A DNA stretch of 26,632 bases, from positions 1 to 26,632 of the forward strand of contig JBPCJK010000143.1 in NCBI GenBank assembly GCA_051005375.1. Reading direction: 5' to 3'. The first letter of the stretch is position 1. Each line of letters opens with the position of its first letter. Both the position numbers and the translations under genes were made by a program. The DNA comes from JADDRA01 sp051005375 (GTDB lineage Bacteria > Actinomycetota > Acidimicrobiia > Acidimicrobiales > CADCSY01). The notes below the pieces were generated by a model. It was not told where the DNA came from and ran no database searches. It saw nothing but the letters and a program-made list of their open reading frames with translations. Shown piece by piece: positions 14,698 to 22,088 of the stretch.

Positions 14698-15099
14698 TCA
14701 CGCGGTCACAACGGAGGCGCCACATCTGTGCTCCGACCACCCTGGACGGCGGGGGACGGCTCGCTCCACGTACTCCCCATCGACCAGCTCGAGGACCGTG
14801 ATCGTCTCGGCATCGGGGTCGACGAGCCAGTAGGCGGGGATGGCGGCTTCGGCGTAGACGTGACGCTTCTCGGTGAGGTCGAGGATCTTGGTCGACGGTG
14901 AATGGATCTCGACGACTAGCAGGGGCACACCGGTGACCCTCGCTCCGCCCACCTCGCGCTCGTCGACGACCTGGATGTCGGGTCGCTTGACCAGATCAGG
15001 ACGGATGAGGAGCTCGGCATCGGCAAGGACTCGCAACGACGCCGGCCGGTGGTGGTGAAGGAAGCCCTGCTCCGTGACCACCGGGGTCGGAAGCGACAT
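14698..15099 (-). CDS. Uma2-family (DUF820, PD-(D/E)XK-like) protein, N-terminally short
   Basis: The product has 133 residues. It holds the C-terminal core of the Uma2 family: LLIRPDLVKRPDIQVVD, VPLLVVEIHSPSTKILDL, EKRHVYAEAAIPAYWLVDPD and ETITVLELVDGEYVERAVP. The acidic D...E-x-x...K pattern of a restriction-endonuclease-like fold is present, with Asp in RPDIQ, Glu in VEIHSPST and Lys in EKRHVY. Full-length relatives are near 180-190 residues and begin with a region containing L-x-DGE-x. Here that part is replaced by a short unrelated start, MSLPTPVVTEQGFLHHHRPA. It may be a truncated relic or a short paralogue. The family's function is not firmly known; nuclease activity is inferred from the fold. 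Confidence 0.75.
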   Translation of the reverse strand: MSLPTPVVTEQGFLHHHRPASLRVLADAELLIRPDLVKRPDIQVVDEREVGGARVTGVPLLVVEIHSPSTKILDLTEKRHVYAEAAIPAYWLVDPDAETITVLELVDGEYVERAVPRRPGWSEHRCGASVVTA

Positions 15100-15114
15100 G
15101 GGCACCAGCGTAGA

Positions 15115-15136
15115 GGGTGCGCCGCTTGGCGCACCC
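15115..15136 (-). terminator. Hairpin after proA, probable terminator
   Basis: GGGTGCGCC (15115-15123), a 4-nt loop and GGCGCACCC (15128-15136) form a perfect 9-bp GC-rich stem beginning 13 bp after the proA stop. On the minus strand it is followed by TCTACG rather than a U tract, so it resembles the U-poor hairpins common in actinobacteria. It also separates proA from the Uma2-like gene. Confidence 0.6.
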
Positions 15137-15149
15137 GTGACCCGAGCGG

Positions 15150-16403
15150 CTAGCCGACGATGTGGCCGTCGCCGTGGACGACGTACTTGGTGGTGGTCAG
15201 CTGGCGAAGGCCCATGGGCCCACGGGCGTGGAGCTTCTGGGTGCTGATGCCGATCTCGGCGCCGAAGCCGAAGCGCTCGCCGTCGACGAAGCGGGTGGAG
15301 GCGTTGACCAGCACGGCGGCGGCATCGACCTCGTGGGTGAAGCGGGTGGCGGCGACCAGGTCGGTGGTGACGATGGCCTCGCTGTGGCCGGTGCTGTAGC
15401 GGTTGACGTGTTCGATGGCGGCGTCGAGGGTGGCAACCACGGCCACGCTCATCTTCATGTCGAGGAACTCGGTGGCGAAGTCCTCGTCGGTGGCCGGGGC
15501 GATGGAAGAGACGATGGCCCGGGATGCGGCATCGCCCACCAGCTGGACCCCCTCCAGGGCTTCCGCCACCCGGGGGAGGAAGGCCTCGGCCACGTCCTGA
15601 TGCACCACCAGCGACTCGGCCGCATTGCACACCGAAGGGCGCTGGGTCTTGGCGTTGACCACGATGACCTCGGCCATGTCGAGGTCGGCGGCGGCGTCGA
15701 CGTAGACGTGGCAGTTGCCGTCGCCGTCGATGACCACGGGGACGGTGGCGTGCTCGAGGATGGCGGCGATGAGTGATGGGCCGCCCCGGGGGATGAGCAC
15801 GTCGATGCAGTCACGTAGGCGCATGAACTCAACGGCGGCCTCCCGGCTGGTGTCGTCGACCAGCACCAGGGCGTCCTCGGGCAGGTCGGCCTTGGCCAGC
15901 GCCTCCCGCACCACAGCGGCGATGGCCCGGTTGGAGGAGATGGCCGCTGACGACCCCCGTAGGAAAGCGGCGTTGCCCGACTTCAGGCACAGCCCGAAGG
16001 CGTCGCTGGTGACGTTGGGTCGGTTCTCGTAGACGATGGCCACCACGCCGAGGGGCACCCGGACCTGGCTGATGCGCAGACCGTTGGGCCGCACCCAGCC
16101 GTCCACCACCTGGCCCACGGGATCGGCCAGGGCGGCCACCTGGCGCAGGCCGACGGCCATGGCCGCCACCCGCTCGGGGGTGAGCCGCAGGCGATCGACC
16201 ACGGTGGCGGTGGTCCCTACCGCTTCGGCCCGAGTCACGTCCTCGGCGTTGGCGGCGAGGATGTCGGCGGTGCGCTCCACCAGCAGGTCGGCGGCGATGT
16301 GCAGGGCGGCGTCCTTGGCCACGGTGGAAGCCAGAGCCAGCACACGGGCGGCGGCCTTGGCCCGGCCGCCCTGGTCAACCAGGCCGGAACTGGATGATGA
16401 CAT
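15150..16403 (-). CDS. proA: Glutamate-5-semialdehyde dehydrogenase (gamma-glutamyl phosphate reductase) ProA
   Basis: This 417-residue enzyme reduces gamma-glutamyl phosphate with NADPH to glutamate semialdehyde, the second step of proline synthesis. Diagnostic segments are RVPLGVVAIVYENRPNVTSD (115-134), KSGNAAFLRGSSAAISSN, IDVLIPRGGPSLIAAILEHA, and the catalytic cysteine loop AKTQRPSVCNAAESLVVH with Cys259. The C-terminal FGFGAEIGISTQKLHARGPM is also characteristic. The start ATG 16401-16403 gives MSSSSSGLVDQGGRAKAAAR, of normal length. proB is not adjacent, and proA is also away from nadD-rsfS, with which it is clustered in many actinobacteria. Confidence 0.97.
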   Translation of the reverse strand: MSSSSSGLVDQGGRAKAAARVLALASTVAKDAALHIAADLLVERTADILAANAEDVTRAEAVGTTATVVDRLRLTPERVAAMAVGLRQVAALADPVGQVVDGWVRPNGLRISQVRVPLGVVAIVYENRPNVTSDAFGLCLKSGNAAFLRGSSAAISSNRAIAAVVREALAKADLPEDALVLVDDTSREAAVEFMRLRDCIDVLIPRGGPSLIAAILEHATVPVVIDGDGNCHVYVDAAADLDMAEVIVVNAKTQRPSVCNAAESLVVHQDVAEAFLPRVAEALEGVQLVGDAASRAIVSSIAPATDEDFATEFLDMKMSVAVVATLDAAIEHVNRYSTGHSEAIVTTDLVAATRFTHEVDAAAVLVNASTRFVDGERFGFGAEIGISTQKLHARGPMGLRQLTTTKYVVHGDGHIVG

Positions 16404-16484
16404 GGCGGCAATCTTAGGCCGGCGGCCTTTCCCCAGGATCCTCTCAGTGGACCAAGGGTCGGGCAGCCGAGCCGGGCCGCCCCC

Positions 16485-16490
16485 TACACT
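16485..16490 (+). promoter_or_regulatory. Possible -10 element (TACACT) for leaderless dehydrogenase transcript
   Basis: TACACT lies 7 nt before the GTG at 16498 in the 94-bp gap between the divergent proA and dehydrogenase genes. The spacing places transcription start at or next to the start codon, and no Shine-Dalgarno is visible. It matches TANNNT; no clear -35 element is seen. Confidence 0.35.
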
Positions 16491-16497
16491 CTGCGCC

Positions 16498-17757
16498 GTG
16501 ACCGAGCGAACCGTGATCGTCGGCCAGGGCTACGTCGGGCTGCCGCTGGCCATGCGAGCGGTGGAGGCAGGGCTCGACGTGGTTGGCTTCGAGACCAACG
16601 ACGAGCGGGTCCGAAGCCTCGCTGATGGTAACTCCTACGTGGAGGACATAGCGGCCGGAACCCTGGCTGGGGCCCTCGCCTCCGGTCGTTACCGGCCCTC
16701 GAGCGAACCCAAGGCCTGCGCAGACTTCGATGTCGCCGTGATCACCGTCCCCACGCCACTGCGGGACGGCAACCCCGACCTGTCCTACATCGAGGGGGCT
16801 GCCGTCATGCTGGGAAGCTGCGTGCGCCCGGGCGCAACGGTCGTGCTCGAGTCCACCACCTACCCGGGCACCACCGAAGAGCTGGTCGCTCCCATCCTGG
16901 AGGAGAGATCAGGCCTCACCGCCGGCCGCGACTTCCATCTCGGCTACAGCCCGGAGCGCATCGACCCGGGAAATCCCGAGTGGGGCCTGGCCAACACCCC
17001 CAAGGTCGTCTCTGGGATCGACCCGGCATCACTTGCCGCCGTGCAGGGCTTCTATGACCGGCTGGTGGAAAAGACCGTGCCGGTGTCGGGCTGCAAGGAG
17101 GCTGAGCTGACCAAGCTCTTGGAGAACACGTTCCGCCACGTCAACATCGCCCTGGTCAACGAGTTGGCCATGTTCGCCGCCGACTTGGGCATCGACGTGT
17201 GGGAGGCCATCGATGCCGCATCCTCCAAGCCTTTCGGTTACCTGCGCTTTACTCCCGGACCCGGCGTAGGGGGCCACTGCCTGCCCATCGATCCCAGCTA
17301 CCTGTCGTGGCGGGTTCGCAGGAGGCTGGGCCACTCGTTCCGGTTCGTGGAGTTGGCCAACGACGTCAACGATCACATGCCTGACTACGTGGTCAAACGC
17401 CTGGTCGTGGCCCTCAACCGCGCGCGAAAGGCGGTCAACGGCAGTCGGGTCCTGCTGCTCGGCCTGGCCTACAAGCGCAACACCAGCGACGCCCGGGAGT
17501 CACCAGCCCTGGTCGTGGCCGAGCGCCTGCTGGCGCTAGGCGCCGAGGTTCGAGCCGTCGATCCCCACGTGGCCATCGGCCACGTCGACACCCGAGTGCG
17601 GCTGGTCGATTTCAGCGCTGAGGAGCTGGCCGCCGCCGACGCCGTCATCCTGCTCACCGACCACGACGACTTCGACCTCGACGCCGTCGCCACCAACGCC
17701 CGCTACGTGCTCGACACCCGCCATCGGCTCAGCGGCCACCGGGTGGAGCAGTTGTAG
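16498..17757 (+). CDS. Nucleotide-sugar 6-dehydrogenase (UDP-glucose/UDP-HexNAc dehydrogenase family)
   Basis: This 419-residue enzyme would oxidise the C6 alcohol of a UDP-sugar to a carboxylate with two NAD+, providing uronic-acid building blocks. The Rossmann motif VIVGQGYVGLPLA is at the N-terminus (6-18). VITVPTPLRDGNPDLSYI, ESTTYPGTTEE and FHLGYSPERIDPGNPEW follow. The catalytic cysteine is Cys261 in GPGVGGHCLPIDPSYLSW, and the C-terminal domain holds LLGLAYKRNTSDARESPALV. The YSPERIDPGN and AYKRNTSDARESPA motifs point to the UDP-N-acetyl-glucosamine/mannosamine-type (WbpA/WecC-like) branch rather than classic UDP-glucose dehydrogenase; the exact substrate is unproven. GTG 16498 is preferred because the GxGxxG fold begins right after it. 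The last 222 bp are overlapped antisense by the BY-kinase frame. Confidence 0.92.
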   Translation: MTERTVIVGQGYVGLPLAMRAVEAGLDVVGFETNDERVRSLADGNSYVEDIAAGTLAGALASGRYRPSSEPKACADFDVAVITVPTPLRDGNPDLSYIEGAAVMLGSCVRPGATVVLESTTYPGTTEELVAPILEERSGLTAGRDFHLGYSPERIDPGNPEWGLANTPKVVSGIDPASLAAVQGFYDRLVEKTVPVSGCKEAELTKLLENTFRHVNIALVNELAMFAADLGIDVWEAIDAASSKPFGYLRFTPGPGVGGHCLPIDPSYLSWRVRRRLGHSFRFVELANDVNDHMPDYVVKRLVVALNRARKAVNGSRVLLLGLAYKRNTSDARESPALVVAERLLALGAEVRAVDPHVAIGHVDTRVRLVDFSAEELAAADAVILLTDHDDFDLDAVATNARYVLDTRHRLSGHRVEQL

Positions 17758-19566
17758 GCAGCTACCGCTTCCTCCCGTGCCGTTTCCGGGACGCCTTTCC
17801 GCGGCCGGCTCCATCCGAAGGACCGTTCTGGCGTCGTCGGCTTGCGCCCCGTCGGCCATGACCACCGCGTCCTCAGGCCCATGAGCGTCCTCCCCTTCGT
17901 TGTCGTCGAAGAAGCTCACTCCCAGCGGCGGTTCCGAGGGTGCAGCTGAAGCGGCTCGCTCTCGGGAACGGGAGGCCTTTGATGACGCCTGCTGCTTGTA
18001 GCGGTAGCCATAGCCGTAACCCATCTCGTCGTCCTGGCCGACGCCGTTGAGCACGACACCGACGATGCGAGCGTCGACCTGGCCCAGCAACTCGATCGCC
18101 CTCGACACCCGCTTCCTGGTCGTCTTGCCCACCGATGCGATCAGCAGCGTGGGATAGCCCCGCGACGCCAACACGGCCGCATCCGTCACCGGCAGTACCG
18201 GCGCCGAGTCGATCAACACCACATCGGCCCGAGGTTGAAGGGCGGTCAGCACCTCGACGGCTCGGTTGGATGAGAGCAGCTCCGACGGGTTGGGCGGCAC
18301 CGGCCCCGAGGAGAGCAACACGAGGTTCGCCTCGCCGGGAACCTCCTGCAACGCCTCCGACAATGATACCTCGCCCACCAGCACGGTGGTAAAGCCAACG
18401 TCGTTGGACAACCCGAAGAACTCATGGACACGGGGACGGCGGAGGTCGCAGCTCAGGACCACCACCCGCTTCCCCGCACGGGACAGCGCCAGCGCCAGGT
18501 TGGCGACGGTTGCGCTCTTGCCCTCGGAAGCACTCGGGCTGGTGACCTGGATGGTGCGGACGTCCTGGTCGATGCCAAGGAAGCTGATCGAGGTCCGCAG
18601 TGACCGGTAGGCCTCGGCGACCGGCGAGTTCGGCTCCCTCAGAGACACAAGTTGGGCGTCAGACTTCTTCCTCCACCCGCTCGCTATTGGGATCATGCCC
18701 ATGACCGGGATGCCCGGTGCTGCTCGAGTCAGACCGTCTTTGCCGTTGATGGTGTCGTCCAGACGGTCGAACACGAAGGCTAGGCTGATCCCGACCAGCA
18801 GGCCGACTCCCAGGCCGAGGAGCCCGTTACGCAGCGGCAAGGGCTCGACCGGGTCGGTTGGGGGTGTCGCCGGGTTGATCAGCTGCGCACCGCCCTTGAC
18901 CAATGGGGTGGACACCTGGAGCTGATTGAGCTGCTGTTTAAACACGGACTGCTGGCTGACCAGGGCATCTCGGCGCGGTCCGAAGTTCTGCTCGACCGAC
19001 GCACGCTCCTTCTCAGGAGCAGAGGAGATCTGCTCGGTGAGCGCATCGATCTGGGGTTGGAGGGCATCGACCTGGGACTGGATCTCGGCGCCGGCAGCGC
19101 GGAGGTCGTCGACCGCTTGCTTGCGGCGGTAGTCGATGTAGGCGGTCACATAGGCGTTGGCCACAACAGCGGCCTGTTCTGGATCTCCGTCCCTGGCCTG
19201 CACCTCGAACACCTCGGTTTGAGGAATGGCATCAGCAGTCACCTCGGGTGCGCTTATCCCCAACTGCTCGCTCACGGCTTGCCGTACCGGAGCGCTCTGG
19301 AGCACCCGTATCTCGGTCTCGGCCGCTCGCACCACCTGTTCGTCCCGGAACAACGACTCGGTCTTGTCGGACTGGAGCAACACCTCGGCAGTTGCTTCGT
19401 AGACCGGGGTTTGCACCGCTGACGCTCCCAACGCTGATCCCACGACGAGGAGCACGGCCAGAACGATGACCCACTTGCGACGACGCAGAACCCGCAGGTA
19501 CTCCCCCAGGTCGAGCTGCTTGGGTTCAGAAGGCGCCACGGGGCAGCACTCTACCGGACCGGTCAT
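17536..19566 (-). CDS. Wzz/BY-kinase: chain-length determinant fused to tyrosine autokinase
   Basis: The product is 676 residues as read. Residues 18-50 hold a Wzz N-terminus and first membrane segment (DLGEYLRVLRRRKWVIVLA...), followed by an extracytoplasmic region with coiled-coil stretches (about 150-215) and a second membrane segment at 246-266. The cytoplasmic kinase has Walker A SASEGKSAT (345-353), Walker A' VVLSCDLRRPR and Walker B ADVVLIDSAPVLPVTD. A tyrosine cluster, YGYGYRY (517-523), is the usual autophosphorylation site. It would control polysaccharide polymerisation and export. Residues after about 603 are antisense to the dehydrogenase gene and read like noise. In another frame the end would be GAGRGKASRKRHGRKR and stop at 17762, which suggests a frameshift. 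The gene lies 24 bp after the membrane-protein gene. Confidence 0.88.
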   Translation of the reverse strand: MTGPVECCPVAPSEPKQLDLGEYLRVLRRRKWVIVLAVLLVVGSALGASAVQTPVYEATAEVLLQSDKTESLFRDEQVVRAAETEIRVLQSAPVRQAVSEQLGISAPEVTADAIPQTEVFEVQARDGDPEQAAVVANAYVTAYIDYRRKQAVDDLRAAGAEIQSQVDALQPQIDALTEQISSAPEKERASVEQNFGPRRDALVSQQSVFKQQLNQLQVSTPLVKGGAQLINPATPPTDPVEPLPLRNGLLGLGVGLLVGISLAFVFDRLDDTINGKDGLTRAAPGIPVMGMIPIASGWRKKSDAQLVSLREPNSPVAEAYRSLRTSISFLGIDQDVRTIQVTSPSASEGKSATVANLALALSRAGKRVVVLSCDLRRPRVHEFFGLSNDVGFTTVLVGEVSLSEALQEVPGEANLVLLSSGPVPPNPSELLSSNRAVEVLTALQPRADVVLIDSAPVLPVTDAAVLASRGYPTLLIASVGKTTRKRVSRAIELLGQVDARIVGVVLNGVGQDDEMGYGYGYRYKQQASSKASRSRERAASAAPSEPPLGVSFFDDNEGEDAHGPEDAVVMADGAQADDARTVLRMEPAAERRPGNGTGGSGSCLQLLHPVAAEPMAGVEHVAGVGGDGVEVEVVVVGEQDDGVGGGQLLSAEIDQPHSGVDVADGHVGIDGSNLGA

Positions 19567-19590
19567 CGCCGGAAGGACCGCGGACAGGCC

Positions 19591-20919
19591 TCAGCCGCCC
19601 GTAACGGGGACCGGGGCCTGGACGATCGTGAGCGTGTCCTCCTCAGTCGGCGGAGCACGAACAGCCAAGCCCAGGGCGATGAACGGTACCAACAAGACCG
19701 TCACTTGGACCCGCTCGCGTATCACGGTCCCGAAGTTGCCGATGAGCAGGGACAGCATCAACCCGGCCATGAGGGCTGGGACCACTAGCACCAAGATCCG
19801 ACGTCCGCCCATTATCCTTCCACTGCGGATGCCTCGAACCAGGCTGGGCAACAGGTACCACCAGACGAGCACATCGGGGAGGGCGACGAGCTGACGGGCG
19901 CTCTGGAGCTGCCAGGGAAAGGGCCCCAGGAAGAAGCTGGTGAACCCGAGGGGCAGGTAGGACAAAGCCCCCCCGGTGGTGGACACGTCTGCTTCCGGGG
20001 CGAAGCCACTGGCCGAGGTGCTGAGATCAGAGCGCACCGTCTCTACCTGCCCGAGGTCGGCGTTGACCGATTTCTTGTAACCAGAGTAACCGAGCCCGAG
20101 ACCGGCCACGACCAGGAGGAGAATCGCCATGGCGCCCAGGCCGGTGCTGAGCCCACTCACCAATTCAGCCCGGCCGAAGGCCACCCCCGCCACCAGTCCG
20201 CCAGCGACGATGAGCGCCACGTTGCCCCTGAAGGTGAAGAGGAGCGCCAATGCCAGGGTCAGGGCCACCACTGCCTGCGGGCTGATGCGGCTGGTCAGGC
20301 GGACAGCAGCGTTGCCAGCAACAGCGATGAGGAAGCACACACCGGCCTCTCGCAGCAAGCCAGAGGTCCAGAGGAGCAGGCCCGGCAAGAGCACCACCAG
20401 TGGAGCGACGTACCGCGCTGCGGGGGGGCCAAAGAGGCGCCTCGCCGTATCAGTCACCACAGGAACGAGAGCGGCAGCAAGGGCGGCATTTACAACGAGC
20501 CCCGACTCCGCATAGGGCCCCAACACCCGGTAGAGGCCAGCGAGGAGGTAGAAGAACCCCTCCTTGCCGCTCGGCAACGCATCGAAGGGGAGACCGCGTG
20601 TCCAATGGGCGAGGATCTGTCGAGCGCCGCCGTCGTACGTGCCGGCGTCCGAAGGGAAGAACGTTGTCTGGCCAACCTTGAAGAGCAGGAGCCCCAGGGC
20701 GAGGTGCACAACAAACGCCCCCATGGTCCAGAGCCAGAGTCGCTGACGGGACGCCCCATGCTCAGTAGCCAGCGCGTCCACGGCAATGCCGAGGGCCAGC
20801 AGCACCAACAGCGTGGGCGCAGCCAGGGCGATGAGGAGGGGAACCTTCACAACGACTACCCCGACCAGAAGCGCTATCGGCGCCCCGATGCCAATGGTCC
20901 TATTCCTAGGACGCGTCAT
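19591..20919 (-). CDS. Polytopic membrane protein of the polysaccharide locus (possible GT-C enzyme or polymerase)
   Basis: The product has 442 residues and about ten to eleven hydrophobic segments, for example IGAPIALLVGVVVVKVPLLI, LWTMGAFVVHLALGLLLF, YVAPLVVLLPGLLLWTSGLL and AILLLVVAGLGLGYSGY. A non-membrane loop holds FFPSDAGTYDGGARQILAHW, whose acidic residues after the second or third segment recall the GT-C glycosyltransferase pattern. A second loop at about 300-330 contains SDLSTSASGFAPEADVS. The late motif IGNFGTVIRERVQV resembles the end of O-antigen polymerase/GT39-like proteins. I cannot assign it to a named family. Its place between a GT4 enzyme and the Wzz/BY-kinase fits a Wzy-like polymerase or a lipid-linked sugar transferase. 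The start ATG overlaps the GT4 stop by 4 bp. Confidence 0.75.
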   Translation of the reverse strand: MTRPRNRTIGIGAPIALLVGVVVVKVPLLIALAAPTLLVLLALGIAVDALATEHGASRQRLWLWTMGAFVVHLALGLLLFKVGQTTFFPSDAGTYDGGARQILAHWTRGLPFDALPSGKEGFFYLLAGLYRVLGPYAESGLVVNAALAAALVPVVTDTARRLFGPPAARYVAPLVVLLPGLLLWTSGLLREAGVCFLIAVAGNAAVRLTSRISPQAVVALTLALALLFTFRGNVALIVAGGLVAGVAFGRAELVSGLSTGLGAMAILLLVVAGLGLGYSGYKKSVNADLGQVETVRSDLSTSASGFAPEADVSTTGGALSYLPLGFTSFFLGPFPWQLQSARQLVALPDVLVWWYLLPSLVRGIRSGRIMGGRRILVLVVPALMAGLMLSLLIGNFGTVIRERVQVTVLLVPFIALGLAVRAPPTEEDTLTIVQAPVPVTGG

Positions 20920-22088
20920 CGGCGAGAACCATTGTTCGCCGCACCACCAGGTCTGGGGACGAGATCGCTGTACAGCGAGCGGATGTCCTGCAACAAGCGC
21001 CCTTCCCCGAAGCGCTCTCTTGCTCGGGACCGGCCGCTCTCGCCCATGTGCTCCCTGCGTCGAGGGTCGTTCAGCAGATGGCGCAACAGCAATGCCACCC
21101 GTTGGAAATCACCGGGGGGGGCGAGGAGGCCGTTCACGCCCTCTTCCACCACCGAGCGCACTCCGCCTACATCGGTGGCCACGACGGCCCGGCCAGCCGC
21201 ACCCGCCTCGATCAGGGCCACCGGTGTACCTTCGTTGCGACTGGTGAGGGCGACCACGTCAAGGTCACTCAGCACTCCCGGCATGTCGTGCCGCCAACCG
21301 GTGAAGTGCACCCGATCGGCAAGCCCGGCCTGGCGTGTGTGCAACTCCAACTGCCGACGGAGCTCCCCGTCCCCTATGACGGCAAGGTGCACTCCCGGGA
21401 GGTGCTCCATCGCCGTCAGCAGGGTGACGTGGTCCTTGATCGGGACCAGCCGCCCGACGATGCCCACCAACGCGGCATCTGAGCGGAGCCCGAGGTGGCG
21501 GCGCAGCTTGCCGCTGGCCCCGCTCACGGCGAGGAAGGGCGTCAACTCGAGGCCCAACGCCAGCATGTGGAACTGGTCGGGCCGCCCGATGCCGAGATCG
21601 AGGAGGTCCTCACGGACCTCTGCGCTGACGGCCACCAGTGCGTCGGTTCGGCGAGCCAGGCACCGCTCCATCTCCACGAACGCACGCTGAGTGGATCGAC
21701 CGAAGTAGCCCTCGAGGACATGACCGTGGAAGGTGTGGACGGTGCGGGGCCTGGGCTGAACGCTCATTGCCGCCACACGACCGAGAGCGCCCGCCTTGGC
21801 CATATGCGAGTGGACGATGGCCGGTCGCTCTCGCTGCATCAACCGTCGAATCGCCACCAGGGCCTGGGCGTCGACGACCGGCCGCACCGGCCGCACCAGG
21901 GGCAGTCGCCGTAGGGACACGGCGGGGTGGTGGAGCTCCCCCTCGTCAGTGTCAGGGGTGCCAGCGGCGAGCGTCGTGTCGTACTCCGAAGCCAACCCGG
22001 CGCTGAGGAGGAGCGCCTGGCGGGCGGGTCCCCCGATGTTGAGCCTGGTGATGAGGCGGAGCAGTCGCGGCCGGGGAGGCGTCACCAT
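20916..22088 (-). CDS. Glycosyltransferase family 4 (GT-B fold)
   Basis: This 390-residue retaining glycosyltransferase is cytoplasmic or peripheral to the membrane. The N-terminal acceptor domain opens with RLLRLITRLNIGGPARQALL, containing the glycine-rich loop, and has VHSHMAKAGALGRVAA and HTFHGHVLEGYFG. The C-terminal donor domain begins at about 205 with ALVGIVGRLVPIKDHVTLL. It has the E-x7-E motif EGTPVALIE (Glu286, Glu294) and AVVATDVGGVRSVVEEGVNG, which bind the nucleotide sugar. Donor and acceptor cannot be read from sequence. It overlaps asnB upstream by 7 bp and the membrane-protein gene downstream by 4 bp, so the three are translationally coupled. Confidence 0.93.
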   Translation of the reverse strand: MVTPPRPRLLRLITRLNIGGPARQALLLSAGLASEYDTTLAAGTPDTDEGELHHPAVSLRRLPLVRPVRPVVDAQALVAIRRLMQRERPAIVHSHMAKAGALGRVAAMSVQPRPRTVHTFHGHVLEGYFGRSTQRAFVEMERCLARRTDALVAVSAEVREDLLDLGIGRPDQFHMLALGLELTPFLAVSGASGKLRRHLGLRSDAALVGIVGRLVPIKDHVTLLTAMEHLPGVHLAVIGDGELRRQLELHTRQAGLADRVHFTGWRHDMPGVLSDLDVVALTSRNEGTPVALIEAGAAGRAVVATDVGGVRSVVEEGVNGLLAPPGDFQRVALLLRHLLNDPRRREHMGESGRSRARERFGEGRLLQDIRSLYSDLVPRPGGAANNGSRR

